The notes beneath the pieces are model-generated. The model was not told the DNA's origin and did no database searches. It saw nothing but the letters and a program-made list of their open reading frames with translations. DNA of 64,000 nucleotides, from contig OZ316897.1 of NCBI GenBank assembly GCA_973895155.1, forward strand, positions 3,906,001 to 3,970,000, in the 5' to 3' direction. The translations under genes and the position numbers were made by a program. Positions 22,451 to 33,967 of this stretch are shown here, one piece after another (within the stretch, counting starts at the first letter, position 1; each line of letters opens with the position of its first letter). This stretch comes from Marsupella aquatica. Taxonomy: Eukaryota; Marchantiophyta.

Positions 22451-23034
22451 GGAATTTTGAAATTTAACCGATGAACCGAAGGATCTTAGTATTGTCGACT
22501 AGTATTTTTGTCGCCCGTAGTTTTCGCGATAATTTTATCGGACTGCGCATTGCTGTTGAAAGAATGGCATGTTGACTATGGTCACTTGCGGAGGTAACTG
22601 CAAGGTAAGTTTGACGAACCGTGCAGTAATTCTTATCGACTGTGATGTAAAATATTTTTGGTAAATATCCAAAAACTGAGAAACCTGAGATTGGGTCAGA
22701 GTTTTCGTGGCTCAAATCCGGAGTCCGATACAGTTATCGCACTTGGCTCGAAACGTGGATATGGATTTATAGATCTAAGACCTTTCATATATCTTCGGAG
22801 AGCGTGAATATGAGGTCGAGGAGAAAGTTTTTCGGATCTAATTGTTCCTTGATAATATGAATGTTTGTTAGCATGAATTTTATTGGTTTTGATCATTATT
22901 AAATTTGCTGTTTCAATCCGAACTCCGATACGAATTCCATTATTTCCCCAAAAATGCGTTTTTGATGAAAAAAACTGCCGATTTCGCGAGATTCGGCGGA
23001 AAATGAAAATACACTTCTCGTTTAGAGGAAATAG
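22451..23034. other. Right subterminal region of the transposon
   Basis: No gene seen. It carries palindromes at 22526 and 22725 and short 'tccgaactccgatac' and 'tctcgttcggtccg' words that echo the left terminal region (gtccgaactgcg, ccgagaag). Open frames here are short and unconvincing. Confidence 0.5.
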
Positions 23035-23058
23035 TTCTCGTTCGGTCCGAAATCGTGT
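23035..23058 (-). repeat. Right terminal inverted repeat of the transposon
   Basis: Inverse of 11231-11254 with one mismatch. The outermost 17 bp, ending …CGAAATCGTGT, are an exact inverse of the left end. Confidence 0.9.
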
Positions 23059-23064
23059 TCTGAA
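23059..23064. repeat. Target site duplication, right copy (TCTGAA)
   Basis: Direct repeat of 11225-11230 immediately outside the right TIR. Confidence 0.9.
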
Positions 23065-24169
23065 CAAGAAGGATACAGATTTGTTGATGAGAATACAATG
23101 ATTATTTGTTTGCATAGAGATAATGTGGCTAAATATATAATACAATGAGTTTACTAAATGTTTTTACTATAGATCATCATATAGTAGAAGTTAATGTCCA
23201 TACAAATGCTCCTGCTAAGAGACTTGGTCAAAAGCAATGGATCTCGATCTGACACGAAGTTTCATCAACTAACACATATAGCTATTGGTTGTAGAGTTTT
23301 ATTGACTGAGAATATTGATATTTCAAATGAAGCTGCTAACGGTAGTAGTGGAGAAGTACATGATTTGTTTTTTGATGAGAACATTTGATTTGTCCACAAT
23401 AATTGTTAGACTGCATAGTAACGGTAAACTAGTAAGAGTTGTGAGATCTTGTACTAAATACAAAAGAATCAAGAACATGATTAGTTACCACAAGTCAACA
23501 TTTCCACTAATGTTAGGAAGTTCAATGACTGGACATAAATCACAAGGATGTACCTTAACGGGAAAAGTCCTGAAGTGGTTGTTCTATCTGTTTGCTCCTA
23601 GTTTGACATTTGTGATGTTGAGTCGTGTTACAAACAGGAAGAATTTAAAATTTGTGGGTAAGTTATCTCCTTAATTTGGATTTTACTGTCTACAGAGAAT
23701 GAGATGTGGTAAGTTGGAGAATGACATGTGCAAATCTTTTGAAATGGCATCGAAAAGGAATCTGCACAACACAGAGAACTTGAAAGCAACTGAGAATGTT
23801 GTTTTCAATTACGGAAATGGTACGCAACAATCTCCAGTCAACTTGGCATCTGAATTGTCTCCTGAAGTGAAAGTAGGACCAACGGCAACAGAACACGGAA
23901 CCCCGATAGCCAAAGAGTTTTTACGAATGATCCTTGTTGATATCAAGGATGAAGACACAAAAGATAAAGGAGAGGAACCAATGTTCAAGGAGCCTACACC
24001 AAAACAAATTAGATATGCAGATTCATTTGGGATAGAGATGACAGAGTGGGAAGGTGGTATCAGTGTGAAGGGTATGAGTCTTCTCATTGATGCTAAAAAG
24101 GAATGGCGACAAATGTTTCTGGATATGCATGGAGACTATCTGGCATCTGATATGGATCTTACTTTCTAA
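23059..24169 (+). pseudogene. Pif1-like helicase pseudogene, 3' part
   Basis: Downstream half of the helicase split by the transposon. The frame resumes with QEGYRFVDENTMIICLHR and leads to the conserved C-terminal core: IGCRVLLTENIDIS…NGSSGEV (about 23285-23370), GHKSQGCTL (about 23533) and VMLSRVTNRKNLKF (about 23608-23655), which corresponds to motif VI of Pif1 helicases. Frameshifts occur near 23380-23400. After a TAA at about 23672, a 156-codon open frame (23699-24169) continues with an acidic, Lys-rich sequence that may be the natural C-terminal extension. No domain is recognised there. Confidence 0.75.
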
Positions 24170-25530
24170 ATTGTTTAGCTATATATTCATGGCAAATTTT
24201 TTTTCATTAGATTATATATTCTGTGATTTTTATGTACATCTGGACTTGTGTGCAGGCATTGTAAAATAATGTCTACGTTACAAACATGTTTCATTTGATG
24301 AAACACTGACAAGGAAAGAGATCGAGCATGAAATTACTGAAATGTCATACAAGAGGAGTAGCAACAGATCAGTTGAGACAGATGCATCATTCATTAAAAG
24401 TACCTATGGACATTTTGGTCAATTTGACAGCAAACCAGGCAGGGAAAGTCATTGCTTGAATGAACAACGAACGAGATGTACACCCGGATGCAGGTGGATT
24501 ACAAGATATTCCTAAACGTTCTTTGTTTGATGATGGTGCTATGTACTTCTAACTTTCCTGGAAGTATTAAGATAGAAGGATCTCCAGGACAACATAAATG
24601 TACATAGAATGTCACATACATTTTAACTACATGTAGTGTTAAGTGGATGCTATCAAAAGCGTGGGACTATTTTCTACTTTAAGTTATGGAGATTAGCACA
24701 CAAAAACCATTTCACCACGCTAGCTATATTGTACTACTTTTTAAGTACATGACTGATTCAATGACAGAAAAAGTAATTGACTGAGTGACAATCTACAATT
24801 ACTGCATTTTGAGTAGTATTGTGAATTTGATTGGATTGTTAATCTAAATGTGTTTCAGGTGAAGAATCTGCTTGCAATTCATGTGACGGTAGTGTTATGA
24901 CTATTTACAGCATGAATACTAGTACTCAAATTGAATGCATAGACAATCCAAGAATTCATCGTAGTGGGCTAGTCAACGGAGGTTGTGAAGGAAAAGCTAT
25001 GGATCAATGGAAATATGATTGGTTGCTGAAAATGATTTTCAAGCCAACATTCCAGGAAGAGGAGGCTCGTATGGAACTTTTGGAAGAGCTTTAATTGGGA
25101 CATTTATCAAATAGTTGAGAACAGAAGTTGTCCAAAATGTAGTACAAAATAGACACAATTTTTTTTTATAAATATTTTGTAAGGATCTAGAGTTAGAGGA
25201 ATAGCATTGCAATGTTAAGTTTTGATGATCACTGTACTAGAGACTACAAATAAATCATGTTTGAAAGATTTACAAGTGGATGTACTTATATTGTTCTACT
25301 ATTAGATATACACACACAAATTCTCAATATTATCTTCAAAGCATTTAGTTTGAGTACTAGGCTTGGTTACAAAAGCTAGAAACAAGTCATAGCAAATGCG
25401 ATGATACTTGTGGTCAGCTAAAAGAATGATCTGAGATGAGAATATATAAGTTCAAATTCAAATCAAAGTGAAAGTTAAGTTGATGTACTAACAAATCTAA
25501 GTATTTCTATGATTCCTTTGTAACAATCTA
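24170..25530 (+). other. 3' flank of the helicase pseudogene with one possible exon
   Basis: Mostly AT-rich non-coding DNA. A TTTCAG acceptor-like site near 24853-24858 opens a frame (SACNSCDGSVMTIYS…) running to a stop at 25092-25094, with an acidic end (FQEEEARMELLEEL). It could be a terminal exon of the helicase gene, but I cannot link the two. Confidence 0.3.
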
Positions 25531-26880
25531 TCCAGTTTTTTATTTGTCATAAAGAGCACCTACATAAGCGGCATTACTAGTTGAGCTCTTGTGTGTTGTG
25601 CCATGTACAATATCACTACGGAAAGCAAATAGGTTGCCATCTTCAATTCCCAGACGCATTCCATATTCGGGAATTACAAAATCAATTGTTGAAATTGTTG
25701 AATCTGGATGACTAGCGTAGTTACATAATGTACGTAAACTCTGCCGTGTCTTCATCTTTGTGCATTTTGGTGCAGAAATCTTTGCTGATGTAAAGTTGAT
25801 AAGAGCTTGGCCCTTTAGTTTCCAACTCCTTATCAAAAAATGACATATTTTGGTCTCCAGGAGCAAGATATGGGTGCGAGTAGTTGAAATAACCTTCCAA
25901 CATTGTAGGGCACCACCACATATAGAGAGCCATTGAAACGATGTTGACAAGCTCAATATGAGAGTACTTATCAACTAAATCCTCAAAGCGGAAGTTATGG
26001 ATTGTGCACAATCTGTTAAGAGATGCTTGATTTTTGTCTTGTGAGTATAAAAAGATACTCTTTTGGACAAGTTGTATGGGTTATCAAAAGGACCAAATCC
26101 TGTTATGTAACTCTTGAACGATGCTTTGTTTTTTCCTCTTTTAATCTCGTAATGTGATCGAATCAAATAAGGAAACTAATAAACTTTGAATGAAACCCAT
26201 AGTTTAACTTGATAGTTTTTAATGTCTTACAACCATTGCTATAAGATAAGGCTTGGATCCTGACCTATCATAAAAATATGTATAGTTATGGGTTTTCTCC
26301 ATAACCACAAAATCATTAGGGAAATCCCTAAATATAAAACCACCATTAGAAGAGGAAGAACTAGGCTTCTTACCATTCCATGCACCCTTTGTAATGTGCA
26401 ACATGAGAGGAAGAGATATGATGGACAGTTAATTCTGCTTTAGAAGTTTTCTCGTAGTTTGAAGTTTTCTTTGAGTATAGTAAGAAAACATTCCAACGAA
26501 TTGATGTATGGGTTTTGGTACGTTCAGCCTACATTGATGATTGGAAAAAAATTCATCAATTTCTTTCCATGTATTGATTGGAATAGAACATGGAAGCTTC
26601 ATTTTGTCTTTCCTTGCAATTTATATACCCATTCCAAAGTATGGCTTTGGAAAACTTTGAGGATCTATTGAACGTAAATTGAGTACTTTTGTAACAAAAA
26701 GTACAAGAACTTTTTTGTCTCTAAGAATCCAAGAAAGTGCAAACCTTTCTTTGCCAAGGTGCAATCTGCTCAAGTATACCCACATTTGAACAAATAAATC
26801 AACAGAGAAATCATCTCCCATTTATTTTCAACCAGGTGAGTTTTTTTTTGTTTGACCATCTGCAAGAAAATGAAAATTAT

Positions 26881-27620
26881 TAGGTTGGTAAAGTTAGAAC
26901 TGGGTCAAACAGGACATCGACTCTTACGGACATGTGTACTATAATGCCTTAATTTGTAACTTAAAAAAAAATTCAACATATATTTTTAGGTTTGTAAAGT
27001 TACACTATGGGTCAAACAGTACACCGACCCTTTCAGATGTATGTACCATTCACCTTAATTTGTAATTTTCATAGTTTTTTCAAGCATATATTTTTGAGTT
27101 TGTAGACTCAGGGGTTTCACTTTCACAAAAATGGCATATCACGTGCGACGAAGGATAGGGTCATTTTATTGGTTGTAAGGGAAGACTTAAGAATTTTTGT
27201 AGAAGAACAATAGGGTCTTTTAAATTCAATTTTGAGACTTATAAGAACAATAGAGCCTTTTTAATCCAATTTTTGGAATATTCCAAGAATATTCCAACTT
27301 TATAGGGGTTAAAAAATAATATTTTTTCTTACATTTTAGGGGGTCCAAGGCCTAAAAACGTCGCAGGTGATGGGGAGGTCCCCATGTAGTGAGACCCCCG
27401 AGTTTGTAGAGTTACAACTAGGGTCAAACAGTAGACCGACCCTTTCGGATATGTGTACCAGAATGCCTGAATTTGTAACTTTTCATAGTTTTTTCAAGCT
27501 TGTATTTTTGACTTTGTAAAGTTACAACTGGATTCAAACAATACACCAACCCTTTCGGATGTGTGTACCAGAATGCCTTAATTTGTAACTAAGTTTTAGA
27601 ATTTTTTCAAACATGTATTT
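26881..27620 (+). repeat. Minisatellite, four ~109-bp units, interrupted by a MITE
   Basis: Units at about 26881-26987, 26988-27106, 27401-27509 and 27510-27620 share 'gtaaagttacaactgggtcaaacagt', 'accgaccctttcgga', 'atgcctta.tttgtaac' and 'ttttttcaa.cat.tattttt'. The 27107-27402 MITE lies between the second and third units. One more isolated, diverged unit is found at about 31015-31100. Confidence 0.85.
27107..27402. mobile_element. hAT-like MITE, copy 2 (296 bp, perfect 8-bp TSD)
   Basis: Begins CTCAGGGGTTTCAC and ends GTGAGACCCCCGAG, an imperfect inverted repeat. It is flanked by TTTGTAGA at 27099-27106 and 27403-27410. It belongs to the same family as 6863-7146. A short internal duplication (gaatattccaa) makes it 12 bp longer. 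Confidence 0.9.
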
Positions 27621-27805
27621 TGTTATTTCATGGACAAGACTTCCATCTCCAATGGGGGCTTGACATGATATATACTTACTTTCTTGACGCTGCTTGTATA
27701 AAGGCCGGAGAACACTAAACGTGCGTCGTACAAAGCGAAAGGTCTATAAGTTGCTTTCATAAAGTTCCAAGTCAAGGTTTTCCACAATCTGCAACTGAAT
27801 AACAC

Positions 27806-30800
27806 GTGAAACTTAGAAACATCTAATTAACACCATGGGCCCTCACTCTATGTATACTAAGTGTACGCCCTGCGCCCGGACCCCCCCTTGCCTACCCCTT
27901 CTTAGTATTTTTTTCTTTCATATACATTACCCTTGTTCCATGTAAAAGATTAGTTTTTGATAATTTTTTATACCCTTAGGTGCCTTATAAAACTGATAAA
28001 ATTTATATTTGAAAACACATAATTGTGGAATTATAATAAGGAAAACCCAAGATAGGGCTAACATACAAGATCCAATTGGAGATACACAAATTTTCTGGAC
28101 AAAAATGATGCATACAGCACCCTAGTGGGGCATACAATCACTCACACAGTTTAGATATGTTTTACCAGTTTTACTAAACTAGTATAGGCAAGACTACAAA
28201 CAAGACATGGATTGGTAGGCAATAGGTGGGCAGTGGCAACATCCCCACAAGCATGGGCATTGTCTGCACTGAGTGTGCACTCTACATTGGAGAGACTATT
28301 ACAAATGGGATTACAAACCAGATAATCAAACTAAGATATGGGTCTAGGTACTAATAGAGTGACTCACTTGGGACACTATGTTCCAATGATTGAGACCTTG
28401 CCACATGGCCCCTTATACAATGACGCGTGTCACATACATTATAGGACCCATTCGGCTGAGTTAATATGCCACGGTTTTGGAAATACCCTTCTCCCTTATA
28501 AACCCAAATTTGTATAAAGTTGCGGGTTGGTTGGTTCTAATTGATTTATAATTATTAGCCAGAAATGGATTAAAAATACCCTTCAAGCGGGCGCACGTGT
28601 TTCCGGGATTACGTAAGCTGAGGGCCCAGGGAATTAACATCTAGATCATGTTTCCATCTAGACAAACATCTAATTAACATCCTTACCCTAAATAATCTCA
28701 AACAGCAAAAGTGAAAAGAAATTGAATGTCAATTCTAGTCGGGATTATCCTGTGAACAAACAATGGCAAATTGGAATCTTCCCTAGCTGAGAACCCTTCT
28801 TCAAAGCCGTAGTCATTCTATTGTTGACCTCAGGAAACCTTGTCCACCCCTTGTAAATTGGGAAGGACTAGAATCCTTTTGGTGGAGAGATTGGAGATCC
28901 TTTTTGCCCCCCTCAAGCTTGCAATTGACCAACTGCAAGATAAAGCATCGCCTGACTGATACACATGCAAATACCTGTCCTATAGGTGTACGCCAGCCCT
29001 TAGCTTCAACCACATTCTATTGTCGTCCCCTAGTGCAGCTACCTGTTACATAGGTGTATGCCAAATCTTAGCTCAACCACAATTTGTTGTCTTCCCCTAG
29101 TGTAGTTGCGATATTCTTTGAGCTAGTCTCATTTATGTTTATGATTCCCCCTCCCCTTTTGACTTTCTCATCAAAAGAGACCCAGCCTGCATTCAAAAAT
29201 GCATAACAGTGGGGAAATTGTCAGACCTTAGATAGCATCACCAATTTGGGAGTTCATTGATGTTGCTAATGAGACTGTACATCAAGACTCTAAGAATGTT
29301 GATGATGGGCATCAGATAAACGTCGCACGATTGGGGGCATGTACAAGCTGGGAATTGTATCTCATCAAGACATTGGAGTCCTATTGGTATTTGTTTTCAA
29401 CAATGCGGATACATACAGAGCTAATTGCAGCAAATGAATGTGGATACTTACAGAGCTGTAAAAGCTTGACAATGCTTTTGATGTAGAGTTTGCATGTGGA
29501 GCCTCCCAAGATAATGCCATTGTCGTCGTACCCACCACAGTGGCCATTCAGGAAGTTGCTACAAATATTGGGCTGTAGATGAGCTCGATAGATTTCTGTG
29601 CTACGACTAGTGAGTTCTAGATGCACCCAGAACTGGTTGTTGGGGAGTGTCATCAAATGCTAGTCCGATAGCTCCCATAGTACTTGAAGCTGACGATGAT
29701 GGTAGTGAAGTTGACTGGAAGGAGGGGCATTCTTGTCATTAGCAACGTCAAGGGTGTTCATTTGAAGCTTACAAATTGTATGTACATGGAGCCAGGACCA
29801 GATGTTATCAATGTTCTACACTCTCTCGATAGTGAAGGCAGGCAGCCAATCTTCACTTTGATTTCTATATTGTGGGGTGGGGTGCTGTCAGTGGCACATT
29901 TCAGTGACATGTGGGAAGTGCTTCATTATCTTATTCACATAACAAAGGTGGGACGGTGAAAAGCCAAGTTTCAAGCCCTTGGCACCCTTCAAACTTGTCA
30001 TTTTCTGCCCCCTAAGGACTGCCTAGCGAGGAAGAAAGCCTCACTTACTCATAACGTGACTATCCCTAAACATTGCTCTGTTTGTTTCCTTTGCAAGAAC
30101 AAAAGGGAGCCGGCTATCCCTAAAAATTGCGGTGTTTTTTCTTTTGCAAAACCAAAGGGAGCAAGACATTGGGCCCAATATGAATAAGGAGAGTAGAGTC
30201 TAAGGAACATACTGTTGTGTCATCGAACTTGCAAGGCACCGAGGGACGGGGAACCTAGTTGGGCCCAAGATAGGGCACTCCTAAGGGGATGAGGTGGGGC
30301 GGGAGGTGGGGCCAATAATGCCTTGCAACATGTCAAATGACAAATGAGACTCAAGGCACCTCAGGTTACGCGGGTTAAAGCATTTGAAAAGGGGGTCAAA
30401 GTAAGAATACAAAGGGGAGGGGATCGAGGGAAGAGGTTGATAATAACATTCAATCAGTTTGGGGAGCAGGTTAGTGGAAACGTTCTTCCAAAGCTCTTTT
30501 GTGGTTGAATTGGATGGCAGTAGTAGGCTAGCAAAGATGGGAGAGCCCTCACACACAAATTAAGGACTGAGGTGAGCAATTGGATAGTACGGGTTTGTCT
30601 CAAATATTTTAACCAAGAAATGGTGGGTTGACAAAAACCCAACCATACCTTGACTTCTTTGTGCAGGCAAGCCTCTTGCAAATATTTAGAAAAATAGAAT
30701 TACTATTTTGGAAGGGGGGCACAGTAGGCAAACAAAGCCCAAAATGTCAATCAAAGTGTAAAGCAAAAGTTGGAAGACAGTCTACAATATACCACACAGC

Positions 30801-31618
30801 CTGAGTGTAAATTAACAATGAAATTAATTTGCTTACCTTTATGATTATGGCCATCGAAGAACTGTTGTCCGATCTTAACCCTAAATCAATACCAATAATC
30901 CCTCAAATGTTATTTGCACCCACAAAACAAGTAATGCCAATTTGTAGAGTCCACCTGATCATAGAAATGATAATTTTATTGATAACAGTTTAGGGTTTGT
31001 AATTTGATGTTAAGGTCACAATTGAGGTCAAATCCCGGTCAAACAATACACCGACCCTTGCGGATGTGTGTATCAGAATGCCTTAAGTTGTAACATTTTT
31101 GATCCATATTTTCTGAGAGGTGCAAGGGTATTCTCCTCATCTAGAACATTTATTTTCTTCCAACGTACTAATTTATGATTTATCCATTAATCATACCAGG
31201 AATACCTTGTGAGCACCAAGTCATATGGGAAAAATCAGATTTTGTTCAACAAAGATACATTGGACCACGCGCCCTCACATCTTCCTAGGCCCTAATTAAT
31301 ATCCTTGCCCAAAGCATGTAGCCAACAAAAATGGGTTCTTTCTTTTGGGGCCTCACCGTGAGAATAAGGGTATATTCTAGGGAAACATTACTACTTTAGA
31401 AATACTTTCGTTATCGTTAGAACCTGAAGCAAATGTGAGGGCAAGAATCCAATTGAAACTAGCCCTCAAATTTCCAAATTCAGACCAACAAAAGAAAGAT
31501 TGTTCATTTGTGGTGTGGAGTGGCAATATGGAGATATCAATGTGGTAAAATTGATAAACTTTTAAACTTTTTGACATCATTTGGAGCTAATTCAAAGCAA
31601 TCAGCCATCCTTGAACCT
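27806..31618. other. Intergenic DNA, no recognised gene
   Basis: Open frames on both strands (for example 29365-29656 minus, 29684-29959 plus, 30281-30681 minus) are short, overlap each other on opposite strands and show no known domain. A single diverged unit of the 26881-27620 minisatellite lies near 31015-31100. A tandem 'cctgt.c.tataggtgta.gcca' motif occurs at 28975-29060. Confidence 0.5.
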
Positions 31619-32650
31619 GTTGTGACCCTTAAAAGAAAGTTCTGGAAGAAGTTGAAGAAGATTGAGTTTTGACAGAATAATCGCTTTCAACGAAATATCG
31701 CTTTGGAAGAAAACCGGAAAAAAATCACTTTGGAGTTGAAGAATCACTTTGTGTTTTCTACAAAAACTTGGAATGACCATTGTGGATCGGCTTGATGTCG
31801 GATGAATGAGCTTTTAGGCTTGTTGGAAAGCAATTGGAAAGGGCTACATGAAGAATTTTGGAGCCAACAAAACCAAAGTAGTTGAAAATATCTCAAACCG
31901 ATTCTCCGGGTTATTTTGGCACTTGTCTTTTAAATCGTTTTACACCTCTTCCCCTCATTCAAGATTTTACATTGGTTAAGTAGGAATAGGATACCAAGTG
32001 ACTCATTTAGTCACCCTTAGGAATATAGATTTCAAAAGGTCTTAGTTATCTCACCTTTTTAAGTCCCCATGTTTAGATAGGAATAGATCTTAGTCCTTTA
32101 GGAATCTTTTGGCATCTCAGGCCATTAAGGGAGACTTTCTTATGGACTCCCAGGACTATTTTCAATGTCTTTTCTTTTGAATTGATTTTTGACCAAGTTG
32201 TGGGTCTTTCTCTCATGCCAAATTGGGCTTAGGAGAGAGAATCTAATGAAGGAGAATTGCACCATAATCTAAATTGAATCAAGCATTTCATGCACCAATT
32301 TATGCATTCAAGTTTTGGATGTTTGAATTAGAGGTAGAGAATAGAATTGAATGAATGAATAAGGTGAGTCTTTGAAATCTAGTAAATGAGGGAATTGTAT
32401 TGACTCTTACAACAAAAACCGATCACCATTGGTGTATAAAGAAGTTGGAGAGAAGAGAAAACATATTTATCTATTGAGAAGAAGGAGAGCCTAAGGAAAT
32501 TCATTGTAGAATTTGTGAAATAAAAATCATTTCAGGATTCTGTGTTACCAAAACAGTGAAGAAATTGCTTTAGGATTTCAAATCACATAAAACTAGAATA
32601 AATCGCTTGCCTTATTCCTACCGGGAACGAACTTTGGTATTTTTAAGCAC
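31619..32650 (+). mobile_element. Possible solo LTR
   Basis: The segment begins TGTTGTGACCC and could end in CA at about 32650. It contains a TATA-like TGTATAAAG (about 32432) and AATAAAAAT (about 32520) near its 3' side, the usual layout of a plant LTR. No partner LTR, PBS or polypurine tract is in the window, and I could not find a convincing target duplication. Confidence 0.25.
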
Positions 32651-33351
32651 TAGCCCCGACTACCCCTTCTTTGAACGTGAATAGCGGAGAGGACAATAAA
32701 AATATTATCAAAATATATTCTCTATTCATATTATTTGAAGGTTAATGAAATGATAAAAAACCTATCATTTTAATAAACATATATAATATATCATTCTCTT
32801 TCATGTGCACATCAATCTTTTTGTATGCACATCCATCTTCTATGCACATATGTTGTGGTGGGGCCATAGTGCCCATATTTTTTGAATATAAATACTTTAA
32901 AATTATCATAAAAACTTGCATGTACCAATTGACATACATCATAGTCATGTCACCAGTTTTTCCCATGCACATGATGACCATAGAGTTACGGTCTAGAGGC
33001 TTCACTCTAGACCTAGGCTTTTACAAGTAGACTTCAATTGGCGCTTTTATAGTAAGATAATCATGTACATTCTATGTGATTACACTTACCACATGTGGTC
33101 CACTCTCAAACAATATTTACACATATTCGGATAGGCAATCCATACACTCACATCACACAAAGCTTGTGAAGAAGTCTCCCCACAAATAGCTTTTGATCAG
33201 ATGTAATCTTGTTAGCAAACATCTCTAATATTATCAGCAACCTCAGAAAATTGAGAAGCTCTGCAAAATACCAGCCAATATCCCACCACAAGCATTGCTA
33301 GTCAATTATCCAATCATAACCACCAAAGGTTCAGAACGAATCAATCCACAT
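32651..33351. other. AT-rich intergenic DNA, nothing recognised
   Basis: No credible open frame, RNA gene or element ends seen. Confidence 0.5.
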
Positions 33352-33486
33352 TTGTCTCTCAACTCCCACACAAACAATAATGAAGTTAATAAACAATTGT
33401 CTCTCAACTCCCACACAAACAATAATGAAGTTAATAAACAATTGTCTCTCAACTCCCACACAAACAATAATGAAGTTAATAAACAA
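33352..33486 (+). repeat. Three identical 45-bp tandem units
   Basis: Units 33352-33396, 33397-33441 and 33442-33486, each starting TTGTCTCTCAACTCCCAC. Because 45 is a multiple of three, frames on both strands stay open, which explains the spurious repeat-bearing ORFs here. Confidence 0.95.
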
Positions 33487-33820
33487 ATTCAAGATCAAGT
33501 CAGTCATATTTTCTCGATGGAGCAGGGCACACATCCATCATGATATGTTCAATCTACATCCATAGTTTTCAGACATTTGGAAGATTATTCATGGACATAC
33601 CTTGATTTGCATAGGAAGATGTTGAAACAAACTACACGTTAATCAAGATAGAAGAGTTTAGCCCTCATCAAGTGAATCATATACTTCTTTCCAATTCATA
33701 TACTCTTTCCAATTCAATAACTGAAGTGAAAATACACACATACTTTTTACAGAAAAAGGCCAAATAGAGTACAAAAGAATAAACAAGAGAGGTCCCAAGT
33801 GGACAAAACCAAACACAAAA

Positions 33821-33914
33821 GAAGTGAGCAAAAGGAAACCCTAAAAACCAAGAAAGAGGAACTAAAAGAAGTGAGCAAAAGTAAACCCCTAAAAACCAAG
33901 AAAGAGGAACTAAA
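33821..33914 (+). repeat. Two ~47-bp tandem units
   Basis: Units start GAAGTGAGCAAAAG at 33821 and 33868 and each ends in 'aaccaagaaagaggaactaaaa'-type sequence, with a few substitutions between copies. Confidence 0.9.
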
Positions 33915-33967
33915 ACTACCGCAAATGGACCGAGGTCCTCATCATACCTAGCAAATGTGGCAACAAG

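Larger units (their letters stand above)
11304..22740. repeat. Dispersed palindrome family, consensus CGATAAATTTATCG
   Basis: Near-perfect 14-16 bp palindromes or clear variants start at 11676, 11769, 11843, 11899, 11992, 13239, 14315, 14386, 18038, 18098, 18165, 19993, 20052, 20109, 20195, 22185, 22256, 22327, 22399, 22526 and 22725. Half-site or spaced forms (CCGATAAAATCTCG, ATCGCGAGATTTTTATCGG) occur at 15448, 15514, 16667, 16742 and 16817. Most are followed within 3-7 bases by a box like GCATTCCT; reversed copies (GCAATG…CCGATA) lie near the left end at 11304 and 11370. They occupy intergenic DNA and every inferred intron of this element. Function is unknown; transposase binding, a methyltransferase target or a transcript-level role are all possible. 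Confidence 0.85.
11231..23058. mobile_element. 11.83-kb TIR DNA transposon carrying transposase, DNA methyltransferase and palindrome array
   Basis: The ends are inverted repeats: ACACGATTTCGGACCGA on the left and its exact inverse on the right, extending to 24 bp with one mismatch. TCTGAA lies immediately outside both ends (11225-11230 and 23059-23064). Reading the Pif1-like gene across the junction with one TSD copy gives continuous codons (…FVSE then QEGYRF…), which proves an insertion of exactly this interval. Inside are a two-exon transposase-like gene on the minus strand, at least three + strand cargo genes including a DNA amino-methyltransferase, and more than 20 copies of the palindrome CGATAAATTTATCG. 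I recognise no capsid, polymerase B, HUH replicase or tyrosine recombinase. Multiple frameshifts and nonsense codons indicate an immobile copy. I know the transposase domain only as an uncharacterised eukaryotic family, so I give no superfamily. Confidence 0.9.
25540..27805 (-). pseudogene. 2OG-Fe(II) oxygenase-like gene, broken
   Basis: Successive open frames on the minus strand (27805-27623, 26821-26621, 26404-26219, 26166-25975, 26011-25721, 25974-25540) read as parts of one protein with frame changes and probable introns. The C-terminal piece has features of a double-stranded beta-helix dioxygenase: KMHKDED (HxD), then IPEYGMRLGIEDGNLFAFRSDIVHG with the distal His and a following basic residue (THK). 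In the family these bind Fe(II) and 2-oxoglutarate. Upstream words such as GFGPFDNPYNL and MALYMWWCPTMLEGYF are not recognised. It lies tail-to-tail with the Pif1-like pseudogene. TET/JBP-like and prolyl-hydroxylase-like families are both possible; exon limits are approximate. Confidence 0.45.

Noticed and set aside
11231-23058. Giant-virus insertion
   Set aside because: No major capsid, packaging ATPase or polymerase genes recognised; spliced genes, exact TIRs and a 6-bp TSD show a transposon.
11231-23058. Maverick/Polinton, suggested by the 6-bp TSD
   Set aside because: No protein-primed polymerase B, retroviral-type integrase or capsid genes are visible and the ends differ from the AG-rich Polinton ends.
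33295-33565. Repeat-containing ORFs on both strands
   Set aside because: Created by 45-bp tandem units, whose length is a multiple of three.
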